DNA of 64,000 bases from Pseudomarimonas arenosa. Its GTDB lineage: Bacteria > Pseudomonadota > Gammaproteobacteria > Xanthomonadales > Xanthomonadaceae. The position numbers and the translations under genes are program-made. Below the pieces are notes generated by a model. It was not told where the DNA came from. It saw nothing but the letters and a program-made list of their open reading frames with translations, and did not search any database. This document shows, one piece after another, positions 9,605 to 19,249 of this stretch; positions within the stretch are counted from its first letter, which is position 1, and each line of letters opens with the position of its first letter. The DNA is taken from NCBI RefSeq assembly GCF_014841215.1, contig NZ_JACYTR010000007.1, positions 115,856 through 179,855 on the forward strand, given 5' to 3'.

Positions 9605-10123
9605 ATGGGAGTATCACCACTGATGCAGCCTGGATACCGCTTTTTCGCCGCCGAACTCGATCTGTTCGAGCTGGTGCGTGACGACCACGCACGCCAGCGC
9701 GAGTGGCTGCAGGCCCTGTCCCGGCCGAACCTGAGCCTGCCCGAGCGGCAACAGGGCGCGCTTGAGCTGGGCCACTGGCTAAGCGTGCATGCCGCTGCTG
9801 AACGCGCAACCCTGTACGCCACCCTGCGCGAGCAGGAGGCCGGCGAACTGGCTGTGCTATGCAGCATCGACGAACACCGCTATATCAACCAACTGCTGCG
9901 TGAGCTGTGGATGTTGTCCGAGCGGGCCTCGCCCACCGCCTGGGCGCGGGCGGTGCAGGCCCTGAGTCGCGAGATCGAAGCCCATCAGGAAGAAGAAGAG
10001 CATGCGATCTTCTGCCTGCTGGGCGAACACATCTCAGCGCAACAGCGGGTGCAGCTTGCGCATGATTACCAACGCGAAACCGGCCTGCAACACATGCTGT
10101 TGCAGCCCGAGCTGCCGGCCTGA
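9605..10123 (+). CDS. Hemerythrin-like four-helix protein
   Basis: About 172 residues, almost all helical, with regularly spaced His/Glu positions (ELVRDDHARQREWL, LGHWLSVHAAAERATLY, SIDEHRYINQLL, EIEAHQEEEEHAIF) that fit the HHE-type diiron site of hemerythrin-like cation-binding domains. Such proteins bind O2 or NO, or handle iron in the cytoplasm. The ATG at 9605 is chosen; an alternative GTG at 9584 overlaps the previous stop codon and would suggest translational coupling. It converges on the HD-GYP gene, and a short inverted repeat covers both stop codons. Confidence 0.82.
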   Translation: MGVSPLMQPGYRFFAAELDLFELVRDDHARQREWLQALSRPNLSLPERQQGALELGHWLSVHAAAERATLYATLREQEAGELAVLCSIDEHRYINQLLRELWMLSERASPTAWARAVQALSREIEAHQEEEEHAIFCLLGEHISAQQRVQLAHDYQRETGLQHMLLQPELPA

Positions 10124-10141
10124 GGCCGCGCCGCTCAGGCC
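10117..10141. terminator. Possible shared terminator of convergent genes
   Basis: GGCCTGA (10117-10123) pairs with TCAGGCC (10135-10141) across an 11-base loop; the arms contain the stop codons of both convergent genes. There is no T-tract, so function is uncertain. Confidence 0.3.
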
Positions 10142-11352
10142 TCGCCGCGGATATGCAAGGCCGGGTCGACCGGCCAGCGACCGGCCGCTTCGGTTGAGGC
10201 GATCTTGTCGGCGGCCTGACTGAGATCAACGATGGCCGGGGTGACATGACGCATCGACTTGCTGTGATAGACCGTCTTCACCTTCGGCGTGAGCAGGCTA
10301 CCGGGATTCTGCTCCACCACCACCCCAATCAGACCGGATTCCAGCCGCACCAGCGAGCCGATCGGGTAGATCCCGATGCACTTCATGAACACCTGCAGCA
10401 GCTCACGATCGAACTGCTGGGCACTCCACTCCCACATCTTTCTTAACGCCTCGGTTGGCTCCATCGCCTTGTGGTAGCAGCGATCGGCGGTAATGGCATC
10501 GTAGACATCGACAATCGCCGCCATCCTGGCAAAGCGGCTGATCTCATCTTCTTTCTGCCGATCGGGATAACCCGAACCATCCTTGCGTTCGTGATGGTGG
10601 CGGGTGATATCAAGCGGAATATCGCCGAGGCCACCGGTTTCGACCAGCACCTGGTGACCATCAACGGGGTGCCGCTTGATAATCTCAAACTCGGCGTCGC
10701 TAAGCCGACCGGGCTTGTTGAGCACCTCGTTCGGCACCTTCATCTTGCCGACATCGTGCAACAGCCCACCCATGCCCAGCTCGTGCAGGGTCTCGCCTTC
10801 CATGCCCAAGGTGCGACCGAAGGCAATCATCAAGGTGCCAACGCTGACGCTGTGCAGAAAGGTGTAGTTGTCCTTGTCTTTCAGTCCGACCATACCAATC
10901 AGGGCGCTTGGGCTGCGCATGATCGAGCCGGTGATGGTTTCCACTACCTCGCTCACTGCACCGGTCTGAATCGCCCGCCCCATGCGCACATCGCGCATCA
11001 CATCGTGCACGGCGCGGTGCGCCTGACCATGCACCTCGCGCGCACGTCGCAGCTCGGCACTGACCGGAATCGGCTCCCATGACTCCCGTGGCTTGGCCAA
11101 CGGCACCACTGCCACCATTTCCTTAACTAGCTGCTCCCGCACTTCTTCGGCGTCGACGGCCAGCCGATCATCGATCCCGCGCTCGGTATCGATATAGACC
11201 TCATCAATGCCGGCATCAAGGATCCGTTGCACATCCTCGTCGCTGCGAATCTCGAAACGACTGCGCCAGAACGGATGCGACATCCAGCTGCCACCCAGCT
11301 CGTGGATGTACATGCCTGGACGCAATCGTTCGCTGGCAATCTTGCGGATCAT
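10135..11352 (-). CDS. HD-GYP cyclic-di-GMP phosphodiesterase with DUF3391
   Basis: The 405-residue protein starts with a DUF3391 domain (MIRKIASERLRPGMYIHELG, about residues 1-130), a common partner of HD-GYP domains, and ends with an HD-GYP phosphodiesterase domain. The HD site HDVGKMKVPNEVLNKPG, the downstream HHHERKDGSGYPDRQ with the GYP signature and later conserved Asp residues are all present, so c-di-GMP hydrolysis is expected. Start ATG 11352 gives the canonical N-terminus; the frame runs upstream but with no domain. It is 141 bp downstream of gspE on the same strand, outside the tight gsp overlap cluster. With the GGDEF protein at 33-34 kb it gives the window both c-di-GMP synthesis and breakdown. 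Confidence 0.93.
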   Translation of the reverse strand: MIRKIASERLRPGMYIHELGGSWMSHPFWRSRFEIRSDEDVQRILDAGIDEVYIDTERGIDDRLAVDAEEVREQLVKEMVAVVPLAKPRESWEPIPVSAELRRAREVHGQAHRAVHDVMRDVRMGRAIQTGAVSEVVETITGSIMRSPSALIGMVGLKDKDNYTFLHSVSVGTLMIAFGRTLGMEGETLHELGMGGLLHDVGKMKVPNEVLNKPGRLSDAEFEIIKRHPVDGHQVLVETGGLGDIPLDITRHHHERKDGSGYPDRQKEDEISRFARMAAIVDVYDAITADRCYHKAMEPTEALRKMWEWSAQQFDRELLQVFMKCIGIYPIGSLVRLESGLIGVVVEQNPGSLLTPKVKTVYHSKSMRHVTPAIVDLSQAADKIASTEAAGRWPVDPALHIRGEA

Positions 11353-11493
11353 GGGCTCACCGGCCTGGGTAGAGAAAAAATACCACGCCGGCGTGAGCGA
11401 GAAGTCAGCAGAATCGCAAGTCGCGGGGGGCGTCACAGTCGCGCGCCAGGGCAGAAACGGCGGGGGCCAGGAAGATCGTCCGTCAGGCCAAGC

Positions 11494-12981
11494 TCAACTG
11501 TCGTCGCGGGTCACTCGCAGCACCTCGTCGACCGAGGTGATTCCGGCCAGCAGCTTGCTCCAGCCGTCATCGATCATGGCCGGCGTGCGTCGCCGGGCCA
11601 GCTTCAGCATGTCGGCCTCGCCACGCCCGGCGTGGATCGCCTCGCGCATCGCTTCGTCGACCATCACCAGCTCATAGAGGCCGGTGCGCCCGCGGTAGCC
11701 GCCGCCGCGTCCCGCCGCTTGCGAGCCAGGCCGGTAGAGCTGCAGATCCGCACTCAGCTGTTTGCCGAACGCGGCGCAATCCAGGGCGCTGGGCTGATAG
11801 GCCTCGCGGGTTTCCGGGTCGAGCACCCGCACCAGTCGCTGCGCCAGCACGCCGAGCAGGGAGGAGCTGAGCAGGAAGGGTTCGATGCCCATATCGCGCA
11901 AACGGGTCACCGCTCCCACCGCTGAATTGGTGTGCAGGGTCGACAGCACCAGGTGGCCGGTCAGCGAGGCTTGGACCGCGATCTCGGCGGTTTCCAGGTC
12001 GCGGATTTCGCCCACCATCACCACGTCCGGATCCTGGCGCAGGATGGCGCGCAGACCACGAGCAAAGGTCATATCGACGCGCGGATTGACCTGGGTCTGA
12101 CCGATGCCGTCGAGGTAGTACTCGATCGGATCTTCCACCGTGAGGATGTTGCGGGTGGCGTCATTGAGCCGAGTCAGTGCCGCGTACAAGGTGGTGGTCT
12201 TGCCGCTGCCGGTCGGGCCGGTGACCAGGACGATGCCGTGCGGCCGATGGATCAATGAATCGATGCCGCCGAGGATTTGCTCACCCATGCCGAGTTGGGA
12301 AAGATCAAGCCGCCCGGCCTGCTTGTCAAGCAGACGCAGCACCACACGCTCACCGTGTCCGGCGGGGATGGTCGAGACACGCACATCAACCGGGCGACCG
12401 GCAATGCGCAGACCAATCCGGCCATCCTGCGGCAGTCGCTTTTCGGCGATATCGAGCTTAGCCATCACCTTCAACCGCGACACCACCGGCTGGGCGATGC
12501 CGCGCTGCGGCGTCAGCACTTCGCGCAGCACGCCGTCAACGCGGAAGCGCACCACCAGGCGATTCTCGAACGGCTCGATATGGATATCCGAGGCATTCTC
12601 TTTCACCGCCTCGGTGAGCAGGGCATTGATCAGGCGGATGATCGGCGCGTCGTCTTCGCTTTCCAGCAGATCTTCGGGCTCGGGCAAGGCCTCGGCGATC
12701 TGCGCCAGATCGACCTGCTCGTCGAGGTCGGCGGCCATGCTGCGGGCGTCGTCGGTGCCCGACTCATACAACTCCCGCAGCAACCGATCGTAGGCCGTCG
12801 GCTCCAGATACTGCAGGGTCAGCGGGCGGCCGCAGTGACGGCGCAGCTCGGCCAACACTTCGGGGCGCACGTCGACCCGGCAGGCAATCTCGGCCTGGCC
12901 TTCGTGGAAGCGGATCAGCGCTGCGCCGTTGCGCTTGGCAAAACCAAAGCTGGGCCGGCTGGGAAGAGCGACTTCAGTCAC
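11494..12981 (-). CDS. gspE: Type II secretion ATPase GspE
   Basis: Cytoplasmic hexameric ATPase that powers the type II secretion pseudopilus. The 495-residue product has an N-terminal MSHEN-like region, then the secretion ATPase core: Walker A GPTGSGKTTT near residue 255, Asp box ILTVEDPIEYY, Walker B VVMVGEIRDLETA and His box TGHLVLSTLHTN. The GTG start at 12981 overlaps the end of gspD by 8 bp, indicating translational coupling; a longer frame to 13011 is less likely. The region before GYRGRTGLYEL, where many GspE proteins have a tetracysteine zinc element, has no CxxC pair here (RVLDPET and GSQAAGRGG occupy those places). Confidence 0.94.
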   Translation of the reverse strand: MTEVALPSRPSFGFAKRNGAALIRFHEGQAEIACRVDVRPEVLAELRRHCGRPLTLQYLEPTAYDRLLRELYESGTDDARSMAADLDEQVDLAQIAEALPEPEDLLESEDDAPIIRLINALLTEAVKENASDIHIEPFENRLVVRFRVDGVLREVLTPQRGIAQPVVSRLKVMAKLDIAEKRLPQDGRIGLRIAGRPVDVRVSTIPAGHGERVVLRLLDKQAGRLDLSQLGMGEQILGGIDSLIHRPHGIVLVTGPTGSGKTTTLYAALTRLNDATRNILTVEDPIEYYLDGIGQTQVNPRVDMTFARGLRAILRQDPDVVMVGEIRDLETAEIAVQASLTGHLVLSTLHTNSAVGAVTRLRDMGIEPFLLSSSLLGVLAQRLVRVLDPETREAYQPSALDCAAFGKQLSADLQLYRPGSQAAGRGGGYRGRTGLYELVMVDEAMREAIHAGRGEADMLKLARRRTPAMIDDGWSKLLAGITSVDEVLRVTRDDS

Positions 12982-14989
12982 GCACACCCTCAGTCTCGAC
13001 CGGCGGCGCAACGTCGAGCTCAGACAGCTCGGGCAACAGCGGCTGGTGTTCGCCGTTGTACTTCAGCTCCTTGTTCTCACGCATGCGCAGCTGTTCACTG
13101 CGCAGGTAGTTGTATTTCTCACTGGATACGGCCAGCTCGGCGGCGGCATCACGCAGAATGCGTGGACGCATGAAGATCATCAGATTGAGCTTCTGCTTGC
13201 TCGACCGGCGCGACTTGAACAGGTTGCCGAGCAGGGGCACGCGGGAGATGCCGGGCACGCCCTGCACGCTCTCGCGGGTTTCTTCCGAGCGCAAACCGCC
13301 CAGCACCAGCAAGCCACCGTCGGGCACCAGCACACTGGTCTTCAGCTCACGCTTGTTGGTGATCAGGTCGACCGCACCGGTCACCTGGGCAGCCAGCGCC
13401 GATACTTCCTGGCGCAGATCCAGCCGCACGGCGTCACCTTCATTGACGTGCGGAGTGACCGTGAGGATCACACCCACATCTTCGCGTTCCACCGTCTGAA
13501 ACGGGTTGTTAATGCCGCCGCCGTTGCCGCCACCTGTGCTGGCATTGGTGTACTGGCCAGTAATGAAGGGCACGGTCTGTACCACCTTGATCTCGGCTTC
13601 CTGATGATCGAGGGTCACCACACTCGGATTCGACAGCACATTGGCCCGACCATCGCCGCGCAGGGCGCGAACCAGGGCGCCGACCTGGAACAGTGGACCG
13701 TCAACGCCCGGCAGCGAGAAGGTGCCGCCAATATAGCCAAGGTTGAGGCCGTTGCTCAGCGCCGAGGTGGGATCCTGGATGGCACCGACAATACCCCCTG
13801 CGCCATTGGCACCGGTCGGGAAATTGGTGCCGCCAATGATGCCGGACTCGTTCTCGCCACCGTCGTAATTGGTGGTCTGCCACTGAATGCCGAGTTCGTC
13901 GGCCAGATCGTCACTGACCTCCACCACCACCGCCTCGATCAGCACCTGGGCACGACGCACATCCAGCGACCGCACCACCGCCGACAGCTCGCGAAACACG
14001 GTCGGTGCACAGGTCAGCACCAGGGCATTGGTTTCCTCGTGGACCTGGATGGTGACCGGCTTGACGCCATCGGTCTTCACCGCGGTGCCGGTCAAGGTAG
14101 CTGCCACGCCCTCCAGGATCGGCACCATGTCGGCCGCCTTGGCATAGCGCAGATAGATCACCTGGGTGTTCTCGCCGGTCGACAGTGGCGTGTCGAGATG
14201 GGCCACCAGGGTGCGATAGCGCAGTCGCTGCGCCTTGTCGCCGGACAATAACACCGAGTTGGTGCGCTCATCGGCGACCAGCTTCAGGCCGCCCTGCAAC
14301 AATGGCGTACTGCCAGCACCCGCTTCCAGACTGGACAACGTGCGCGCTACTTCAGCGGCCGAGGCATGCTGCAAGGCGATCACTTCGACATCGGCGTCGG
14401 AGGCCGTATCGATACGCGAGACGATGGTGGCCAGGCGGTCGATATTGCCGGCGCGATCGGTGACCAGCAGTGAGTTGCTGTTCTCATGTGCCGTCATGTG
14501 GCCCTGCTGCGGCATCAAGGGGCGCAGCAGTTCGACCAGACTCTTGGCTGAGACATGCTTGACCGGCAACAGCCGGGTGACCAGTTCATCCTTACCGGAT
14601 ACCGGCACCGCCGCCGTACCGCCATCCTGCACCGCCACCGCTTCCGGCAGAATCTTCACCATCTGTGCCCCGGCCGGCACCGCGGCGAATCCATGCACGC
14701 GCAGCACTGACTGGAAGGTCTCGTACAGCTCATCCTTGCCCATCGGCCGGCTGGAGATCACCGTCACCTTGCCCTCGACCCGCGGGTCGATGATGAAGCT
14801 CTTGCCGGTGATCTCGCTGACCGTCTGGATCAACACGCCGATATCGGCATCCTTGAGGTTCAAGGTGTGCTTCTTGTCGAGCTCCAGCGGTGCCTGCGGC
14901 ACGTAGGGCGTGATCTGTTCGGTCTGCTGCGCGGCGACAGCGCCCGCAAGCACCAGCAAGCAGGTGAAACTGATTGTTCGGAAGGACAT
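12974..14989 (-). CDS. gspD: Type II secretion outer-membrane secretin GspD
   Basis: Forms the outer-membrane secretin pore. About 671 residues: signal peptide (MSFRTISFTCLLVLAGAVAA), N0 domain (LNLKDADIGVLIQTVSEITG), N1-N3 repeats to about residue 330, and the secretin core with VPLLGNLFKSRRSSKQKLNL near the end of the barrel, then a Glu/Pro-rich tail. Start: ATG 14989 has GGAG six bases upstream and a clean signal peptide; an in-frame ATG at 15013 overlaps the gspC stop as ATGA and is the alternative. It lies between gspC and gspE, both overlapping or abutting. The tail may hold the pilotin-binding segment, which I cannot confirm. Confidence 0.94.
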   Translation of the reverse strand: MSFRTISFTCLLVLAGAVAAQQTEQITPYVPQAPLELDKKHTLNLKDADIGVLIQTVSEITGKSFIIDPRVEGKVTVISSRPMGKDELYETFQSVLRVHGFAAVPAGAQMVKILPEAVAVQDGGTAAVPVSGKDELVTRLLPVKHVSAKSLVELLRPLMPQQGHMTAHENSNSLLVTDRAGNIDRLATIVSRIDTASDADVEVIALQHASAAEVARTLSSLEAGAGSTPLLQGGLKLVADERTNSVLLSGDKAQRLRYRTLVAHLDTPLSTGENTQVIYLRYAKAADMVPILEGVAATLTGTAVKTDGVKPVTIQVHEETNALVLTCAPTVFRELSAVVRSLDVRRAQVLIEAVVVEVSDDLADELGIQWQTTNYDGGENESGIIGGTNFPTGANGAGGIVGAIQDPTSALSNGLNLGYIGGTFSLPGVDGPLFQVGALVRALRGDGRANVLSNPSVVTLDHQEAEIKVVQTVPFITGQYTNASTGGGNGGGINNPFQTVEREDVGVILTVTPHVNEGDAVRLDLRQEVSALAAQVTGAVDLITNKRELKTSVLVPDGGLLVLGGLRSEETRESVQGVPGISRVPLLGNLFKSRRSSKQKLNLMIFMRPRILRDAAAELAVSSEKYNYLRSEQLRMRENKELKYNGEHQPLLPELSELDVAPPVETEGVRD

Positions 14990-15009
14990 GCGCTTCTCCG
15001 CAACCGGGG

Positions 15010-15903
15010 TCATAGCCCGACCGCCAGGGTTTGGGTTTGACCGTCGCGTCGAACGGTCAGAGTGAGTTGCCGCGCATCGCGCAGCGCGTTGAGCAATTCG
15101 GCCTGCCGATGCGGGCCGTCGAGCGGGATGCCGTTGACCGCGGTGATGATATCGGTCGAGCGAATGCCGGTACGCACCAGGATGTCCGAGTCGCGCCCAA
15201 CATTGAGGCGAACTCCGGCAAAACGGCCGTTCTCCACCACCGGCAGCACATTGACCTGCTTAGCCAGCTCGGCGATGTCGGTGCCGGTACGGGCGCGCAG
15301 GGTTTCCAGGCTGGGCGCGCCGAAACTGAGCTGTGGATTGACGAAGCCGGGGGCATTGGTCGGACGCTGACCGGGCAAGGCAGCCCGGCGGTTCGGATCG
15401 CTATCACTGGCTGCCGCGCCAAGGTCAGGGCGCAGGCTCAAACCCTCATCGCGACCGGCGCGCGACAGCAGTACGCGGCCGGCGTAGATCGCGGTCAGGG
15501 TGGCTTCACCGGGCACGCTATCGCCGACCCGGTAGGCCGCTTCCTTGCCCTGCTCATCGGCAATGATGGCCATGCCGCCGTCGGTCGCATCGATGTTCAA
15601 GGTGCCGCGCAGACTCAGCCGCAGCGGTGTTTCCGGCGCCGTTTGCACCAGCCGAGCCAGATCGGGCGCCGCGCCGGCGTTGCCGAACAGATGCCACTGC
15701 GCCAAGGGCACCGAGCTGGTCGGTGCGCGCGAAATCGGCGCTGGGCCGGCCGACACCGGGGGCGGCAGATCAGGGCCGCCGAGCAACAGCACGGCGATCT
15801 TCACCAAGGTCCAGAGGGCGAAGGCAGCGACGCCGAAGATGACCAGACGCGGCCACCAGGTCGATCGCAACAACTCTGGATTGAACGAGGTGGCGGCCTG
15901 CAT
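15010..15903 (-). CDS. gspC: Type II secretion inner-membrane protein GspC
   Basis: Links the inner-membrane platform to the GspD secretin. The 297-residue protein has a short cytoplasmic N-terminus, one transmembrane helix at about 20-40, a Pro-rich linker, the HR domain (WHLFGNAG through RGTLN, about 65-155) and a C-terminal PDZ-type domain (ILVRTGIRSTDIITAVNG). First gene of a C-D-E cluster on the minus strand; the stop overlaps a possible gspD ATG. The other gsp genes (F-N) are not in the window, so the system is either split or continues elsewhere on the chromosome. Confidence 0.92.
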   Translation of the reverse strand: MQAATSFNPELLRSTWWPRLVIFGVAAFALWTLVKIAVLLLGGPDLPPPVSAGPAPISRAPTSSVPLAQWHLFGNAGAAPDLARLVQTAPETPLRLSLRGTLNIDATDGGMAIIADEQGKEAAYRVGDSVPGEATLTAIYAGRVLLSRAGRDEGLSLRPDLGAAASDSDPNRRAALPGQRPTNAPGFVNPQLSFGAPSLETLRARTGTDIAELAKQVNVLPVVENGRFAGVRLNVGRDSDILVRTGIRSTDIITAVNGIPLDGPHRQAELLNALRDARQLTLTVRRDGQTQTLAVGL

Positions 15904-15952
15904 CCTGCGTCGGTGAAAAGAAGTTGCTGAACTCTAACAGGTTCGAGAGTTA

Positions 15953-16049
15953 ACAGGCGGCTGAAAGACCTCCATCCAGGAGGTTTTCGGCGCGCGCCGT
16001 CGGTGGCGTGCAAAATCAGGCCGCTGGAATGAGTGTTTCAGCAGCCTGT
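15953..16049. repeat. Hairpin repeat of the CAGGCTGCTGA family, copy 1
   Basis: Outer arms ACAGGCGGCTGAAA (15953-15966) and TTTCAGCAGCCTGT (16036-16049) match at 13 of 14 positions. Inside is a smaller hairpin, CCTCC/GGAGG followed by TTTT. Related arms recur near 17.9, 18.7 and 61.8 kb. It lies between rhlB (end) and gspC (start); the inner stem could also stop transcription. Confidence 0.7.
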
Positions 16050-16116
16050 AAAGCCGAAGAGTCTCGTTGACTTTTTGGCGCACCATGGCCGCGGGTGCCG
16101 CGGCCAGTCTAAGCAC

Positions 16117-17772
16117 TCAGTGCTGACCGCGTGGCGGTCTCTTGATCAGATCGCGCAGACGGTTCTTGATCCGCGCCAGCAGACCGAGCGCCGGCGTGCT
16201 CTCAACAACTGGCTTGTCTGCCGCTGTCGACTGCGCATTGGCTGGCAACTCTGCCCGCTCGCCTCGCGGTTTGCGGCGCCGGCGACGGCGTTTGCGCTGT
16301 TCACCCACGTCAGCCAGCGGGGCCTGGGCGGTGGGCTGCGTCGCGGTCGGCGCGGCCTCCCCCGTCGGCCCGGGCTTGGCTTCAAGCTCGCCTTCAGAAC
16401 GCTTGGGGCGCGGACGACGCTGGCGGCTATCGCCGTCACGATCGGCCCGCTTGCCATCGCGCCGACCCTCGCGCTTGCCGTCGCGACCACCATGACGGGC
16501 ATCCTTGGCGCGCTGTTCTTCGCGCGCCTCGCGGAACAGCTGACCAATGCTCTCGCCTTCGGCATCAGCTGGCCGTTCACGTGTCGGTCGCGGCAGCGCC
16601 TGCAATAACTCCGGACTGACCTGCTCGACCGGAATCTTCTGTTCGATATAGGTCTCGATGTCCGGCAGGCTCATGGCATACATTTCGCAGGCGAAACTGA
16701 TCGCATCGCCTTCGGCGCCGAGTCGCGCGGTGCGACCAATGCGATGCACATAGTCCTCGGCATCGAACGGAAGGTCGTAGTTGTACACATGACTGACGCC
16801 GTCGATGTGCAGACCGCGGGCGGCAACATCGGTGGCGACCAGAATCTCCAGCTGGCCGGCTTGGAAGCGCTTCAGCAGGGTTTCGCGCTTCTTCTGCGGC
16901 ACATCGCCGGACAGCACACCCACCCAGTAGCCGGCTCTTTCCAGGGCCCGCGCAACCTTCTCGACGAAGGCCTTGGTGTTGACGAACACCATGGTGCGAC
17001 TGCCCTCGCTGCGCGACAGCAGGCCCAGCAACAACGGCAGTTTTTCGTCATTGGCCGGGAAGTACACCACCTGACGCACTCGGGCCGCGGTGATCGACTC
17101 TGTTTCGACCACCAGTTTCTCCGGCTCGTTCATATGCTCGTAGGCCAGCTCCAGCACGCGATGGCTGAGGGTGGCCGAGAACAACAAGGTCTGCCGGGTG
17201 GTGCGCTCGGGCATGCGTCGCAGCAGGAAGCGCAGATCCTTGATGAAGCCGAGATCGAACATCCGATCGGCCTCGTCCAACACACACATCTCGCAGGCAT
17301 GCAGCGAGACCACCTTGTGCTGCTTGACGTAATCGATCAGGCGGCCCGGGGTGGCGATGATCACATCGGCCCCTTCCTGCAACAGGGCGCGCTGCTTGTC
17401 GTAGTCAACGCCACCGTAGATCAGGGCAAACTTCAGGCCCAGGCTGGAGCCGAACTTCAGCGCATCCTTGTGGATCTGGATCGCCAGCTCACGGGTCGGG
17501 GCCAGGATCAGGGCGCGCGGGTCTTCCGGCTTGCGCTCGGCCAGCGCCGGCCGGGTCAGCAGTCGATTCAGCACCGCGACCAGGAAGGCCAGGGTCTTGC
17601 CGGTGCCGGTCTGGGCCTGGCCGGCGACGTCACGGCCAGCCAGCGCGTGCGGCAGGGTCAGGGCCTGAATCGGCGTGCAGCGACTGAAGCCGGCGGCCTC
17701 GAGACCGGTCAGCAGGACCGGCGCCATCTCGAAATTGGAAAACGGAATATCGGTTAAAGGTTTATCGCTCAT
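16117..17772 (-). CDS. rhlB: ATP-dependent RNA helicase RhlB
   Basis: DEAD-box helicase that unwinds structured mRNA, in enterobacteria as part of the RNA degradosome. The 551-residue product has the Q motif region ([20 protein letters not shown]), motif I AQTGTGKT (about 52-59), motif [11 protein letters not shown], motif III SAT and motif [10 protein letters not shown], with the helicase core ending near residue 390. The last 150 residues are low-complexity and strongly basic (many RDGK, RR and KR runs), a likely RNA- or RNase E-binding tail. It is divergent from trxA, an arrangement also known in Xanthomonas. The start ATG 17772 is well supported by homology to RhlB N-termini. Confidence 0.94.
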   Translation of the reverse strand: MSDKPLTDIPFSNFEMAPVLLTGLEAAGFSRCTPIQALTLPHALAGRDVAGQAQTGTGKTLAFLVAVLNRLLTRPALAERKPEDPRALILAPTRELAIQIHKDALKFGSSLGLKFALIYGGVDYDKQRALLQEGADVIIATPGRLIDYVKQHKVVSLHACEMCVLDEADRMFDLGFIKDLRFLLRRMPERTTRQTLLFSATLSHRVLELAYEHMNEPEKLVVETESITAARVRQVVYFPANDEKLPLLLGLLSRSEGSRTMVFVNTKAFVEKVARALERAGYWVGVLSGDVPQKKRETLLKRFQAGQLEILVATDVAARGLHIDGVSHVYNYDLPFDAEDYVHRIGRTARLGAEGDAISFACEMYAMSLPDIETYIEQKIPVEQVSPELLQALPRPTRERPADAEGESIGQLFREAREEQRAKDARHGGRDGKREGRRDGKRADRDGDSRQRRPRPKRSEGELEAKPGPTGEAAPTATQPTAQAPLADVGEQRKRRRRRRKPRGERAELPANAQSTAADKPVVESTPALGLLARIKNRLRDLIKRPPRGQH

Positions 17773-18278
17773 TAGGTTTCCTGAGAGCGCCCGAACCCCT
17801 GTTCGAGCACTCTGTAACTGGTTGCCGGAGCCTCCATCCTGGAGTTTTCCGGCGCAAAACGGTCGCGGCTAAGCCGCGCCACCTTTGCCGGGAATCAAGC
17901 ACTTAGCCTGCCTGGTTCCCGTCTGCGCTGTCCATGGCGCCCCAGGCCGCTGAGACAAGTCTCAGCAGCCTGCCAATGCACCCGTGGCGACACAACTAGG
18001 CGCCTCCCTGGTTTCTGAAGATCAGGCGCTGAGCCAATAAATGCGCGGGTTGCAGCGGTTTTGCGGCGGTCACGACGTCGCATGGACACGGGCTCAGACA
18101 TGCTGGTTTCAGGTCAGCGCAGCGGCTCGGCCTCGGCTTGATCGCCTGCCGGTTCTGCCCGCACACTGCCCCTTCCTGACCCGGCCGAGTGCTTGATCCA
18201 GCGCCGGGTCACCCCCAAGTGTAGCCCATGCCGCTGTCACGCGGCCTGAAAATGCCAAGGTCTTCAAGGAGTACGCCC
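17773..18278. other. Intergenic region with hairpin repeats
   Basis: 506 bp between divergent rhlB and trxA, holding both promoters. It contains a hairpin CTCCAtccTGGAG followed by TTTTCC near 17831-17847, and a near-perfect inverted repeat, CAGGCCGCTGAGAC (17943-17956) with GTCTCAGCAGCCTG (17959-17972), copy 2 of the family seen at 15.95 kb. No gene seen. Confidence 0.6.
17943..17972. repeat. Hairpin repeat of the CAGGCTGCTGA family, copy 2
   Basis: The 14-bp arms match at 13 positions around an AA loop. The sequence words CTGAGAC and CAGCAGCCTG are shared with the copies at 18.74 and 61.83 kb. Confidence 0.7.
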
Positions 18279-18605
18279 GTGAGCGAGCATGTGATGAACG
18301 TCAAAGACGCCGATTTCGACAGCCAGGTCCTGCAGTCGAAGGAGCCCGTGCTGGTCGATTTCTGGGCCGAATGGTGCGGCCCCTGCAAGATGATCGCACC
18401 GATCGTCGATGACATCGCCCAGACGTATGCCGGCAAGCTGAAAGTGGCAAAACTGGACGTCCAGGAAAACCCGAAAACCCCGCTCAGCTACTCGGTGCGC
18501 GGCATTCCCACTCTGATGGTGTTCGTCAATGGTCAGGTCCAGGCCACCCACCGCGGCACCCTGTCGAAAGCGCAGCTGGAAAAACTGATCGATGGCGCGA
18601 TTTGA
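18279..18605 (+). CDS. trxA: Thioredoxin
   Basis: Cytoplasmic disulfide reductase of 108 residues with the active site WCGPC (Cys33, Cys36) and the cis-proline loop RGIPTL. The GTG at 18279 is preceded by AAGGAG seven bases upstream and yields the standard length, so the 17 extra upstream codons of the open frame are not used. It is transcribed away from rhlB. In related bacteria rho often follows; here a non-coding gap and gltB follow instead. Confidence 0.96.
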   Translation: MSEHVMNVKDADFDSQVLQSKEPVLVDFWAEWCGPCKMIAPIVDDIAQTYAGKLKVAKLDVQENPKTPLSYSVRGIPTLMVFVNGQVQATHRGTLSKAQLEKLIDGAI

Positions 18606-19249
18606 ACGCGCACTGAGAGCCGTGATTCGAAATTCGTGATGGGTGATTCGTCGAACGCTGATTATCGCGACCGACTGAATTCGAGGCGATACCGCTCCGG
18701 TCTTGAGCCTCTCCCCGCCGCGTCCAGCGGCAGATTAACAGGCTGCTGAGACTCATTTCAGCCGCCTGGTTTTGCGCGCCACGGACGGCGCGTGCGGGCA
18801 CCAAACACGTACGTGTTTGATTCCCGGAAAACCGTTCGACAGGCACCGCGGCGGTGCAGTGAATCGGCCGCCACCGCCGGCTTGGCGCTGCATCGGGTCA
18901 TCCTTCGCTCGAATCGGGTGCAAAAAAGTTGCCGCAGAAACAAACTAACCGGCTGATTCAACAGACGTTTTTGCCGGGACCTGCGCCATCCGCCGACTTA
19001 TAACCAAATGCCATACGAATGCGCATTGCGGCGGCGCAACAATTGTGCTTTAGTCGATCGGGCACCCCTCCAGCACACCCTATCCAGGTGAGACGAGCGG
19101 GCCGCACGGCAGGTTGCCGGGCGGACAGCGCACCGCCACGACTCATTGAGCTCGCGGCGCACGGGGCGCCAGGGGACGTCATCTGACGCGAAGTCGACGA
19201 CGCAGGGTGCTGGAGACGCGGTGCGACCCTGGGAGGGCCAGGAGGACGC
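18606..19249. other. Intergenic region upstream of gltB
   Basis: 644 bp without a convincing gene. It starts with ATTCG-type repeat words (GATTCGAAATTCGTGATG), then copy 3 of the hairpin family at 18738-18768. The 190 bp before gltB are GC-rich with several short dyads and may form a long leader; a perfect AGGAGG stands just before the gltB ATG. Confidence 0.5.
18738..18768. repeat. Hairpin repeat of the CAGGCTGCTGA family, copy 3
   Basis: ACAGGCTGCTGAGAC and ATTTCAGCCGCCTG form an imperfect stem. Sequence and spacing resemble the copies at 15.95, 17.94 and 61.83 kb. Confidence 0.65.

Noticed and set aside
12929..14251. Long plus-strand frame opposite gspD
   Set aside because: Antisense to the secretin; composition is His/Gln-rich shadow and no family is seen.
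18758..18961. 67-residue minus-strand frame in the trxA-gltB gap
   Set aside because: No ribosome site, no recognisable sequence, overlaps a hairpin repeat.
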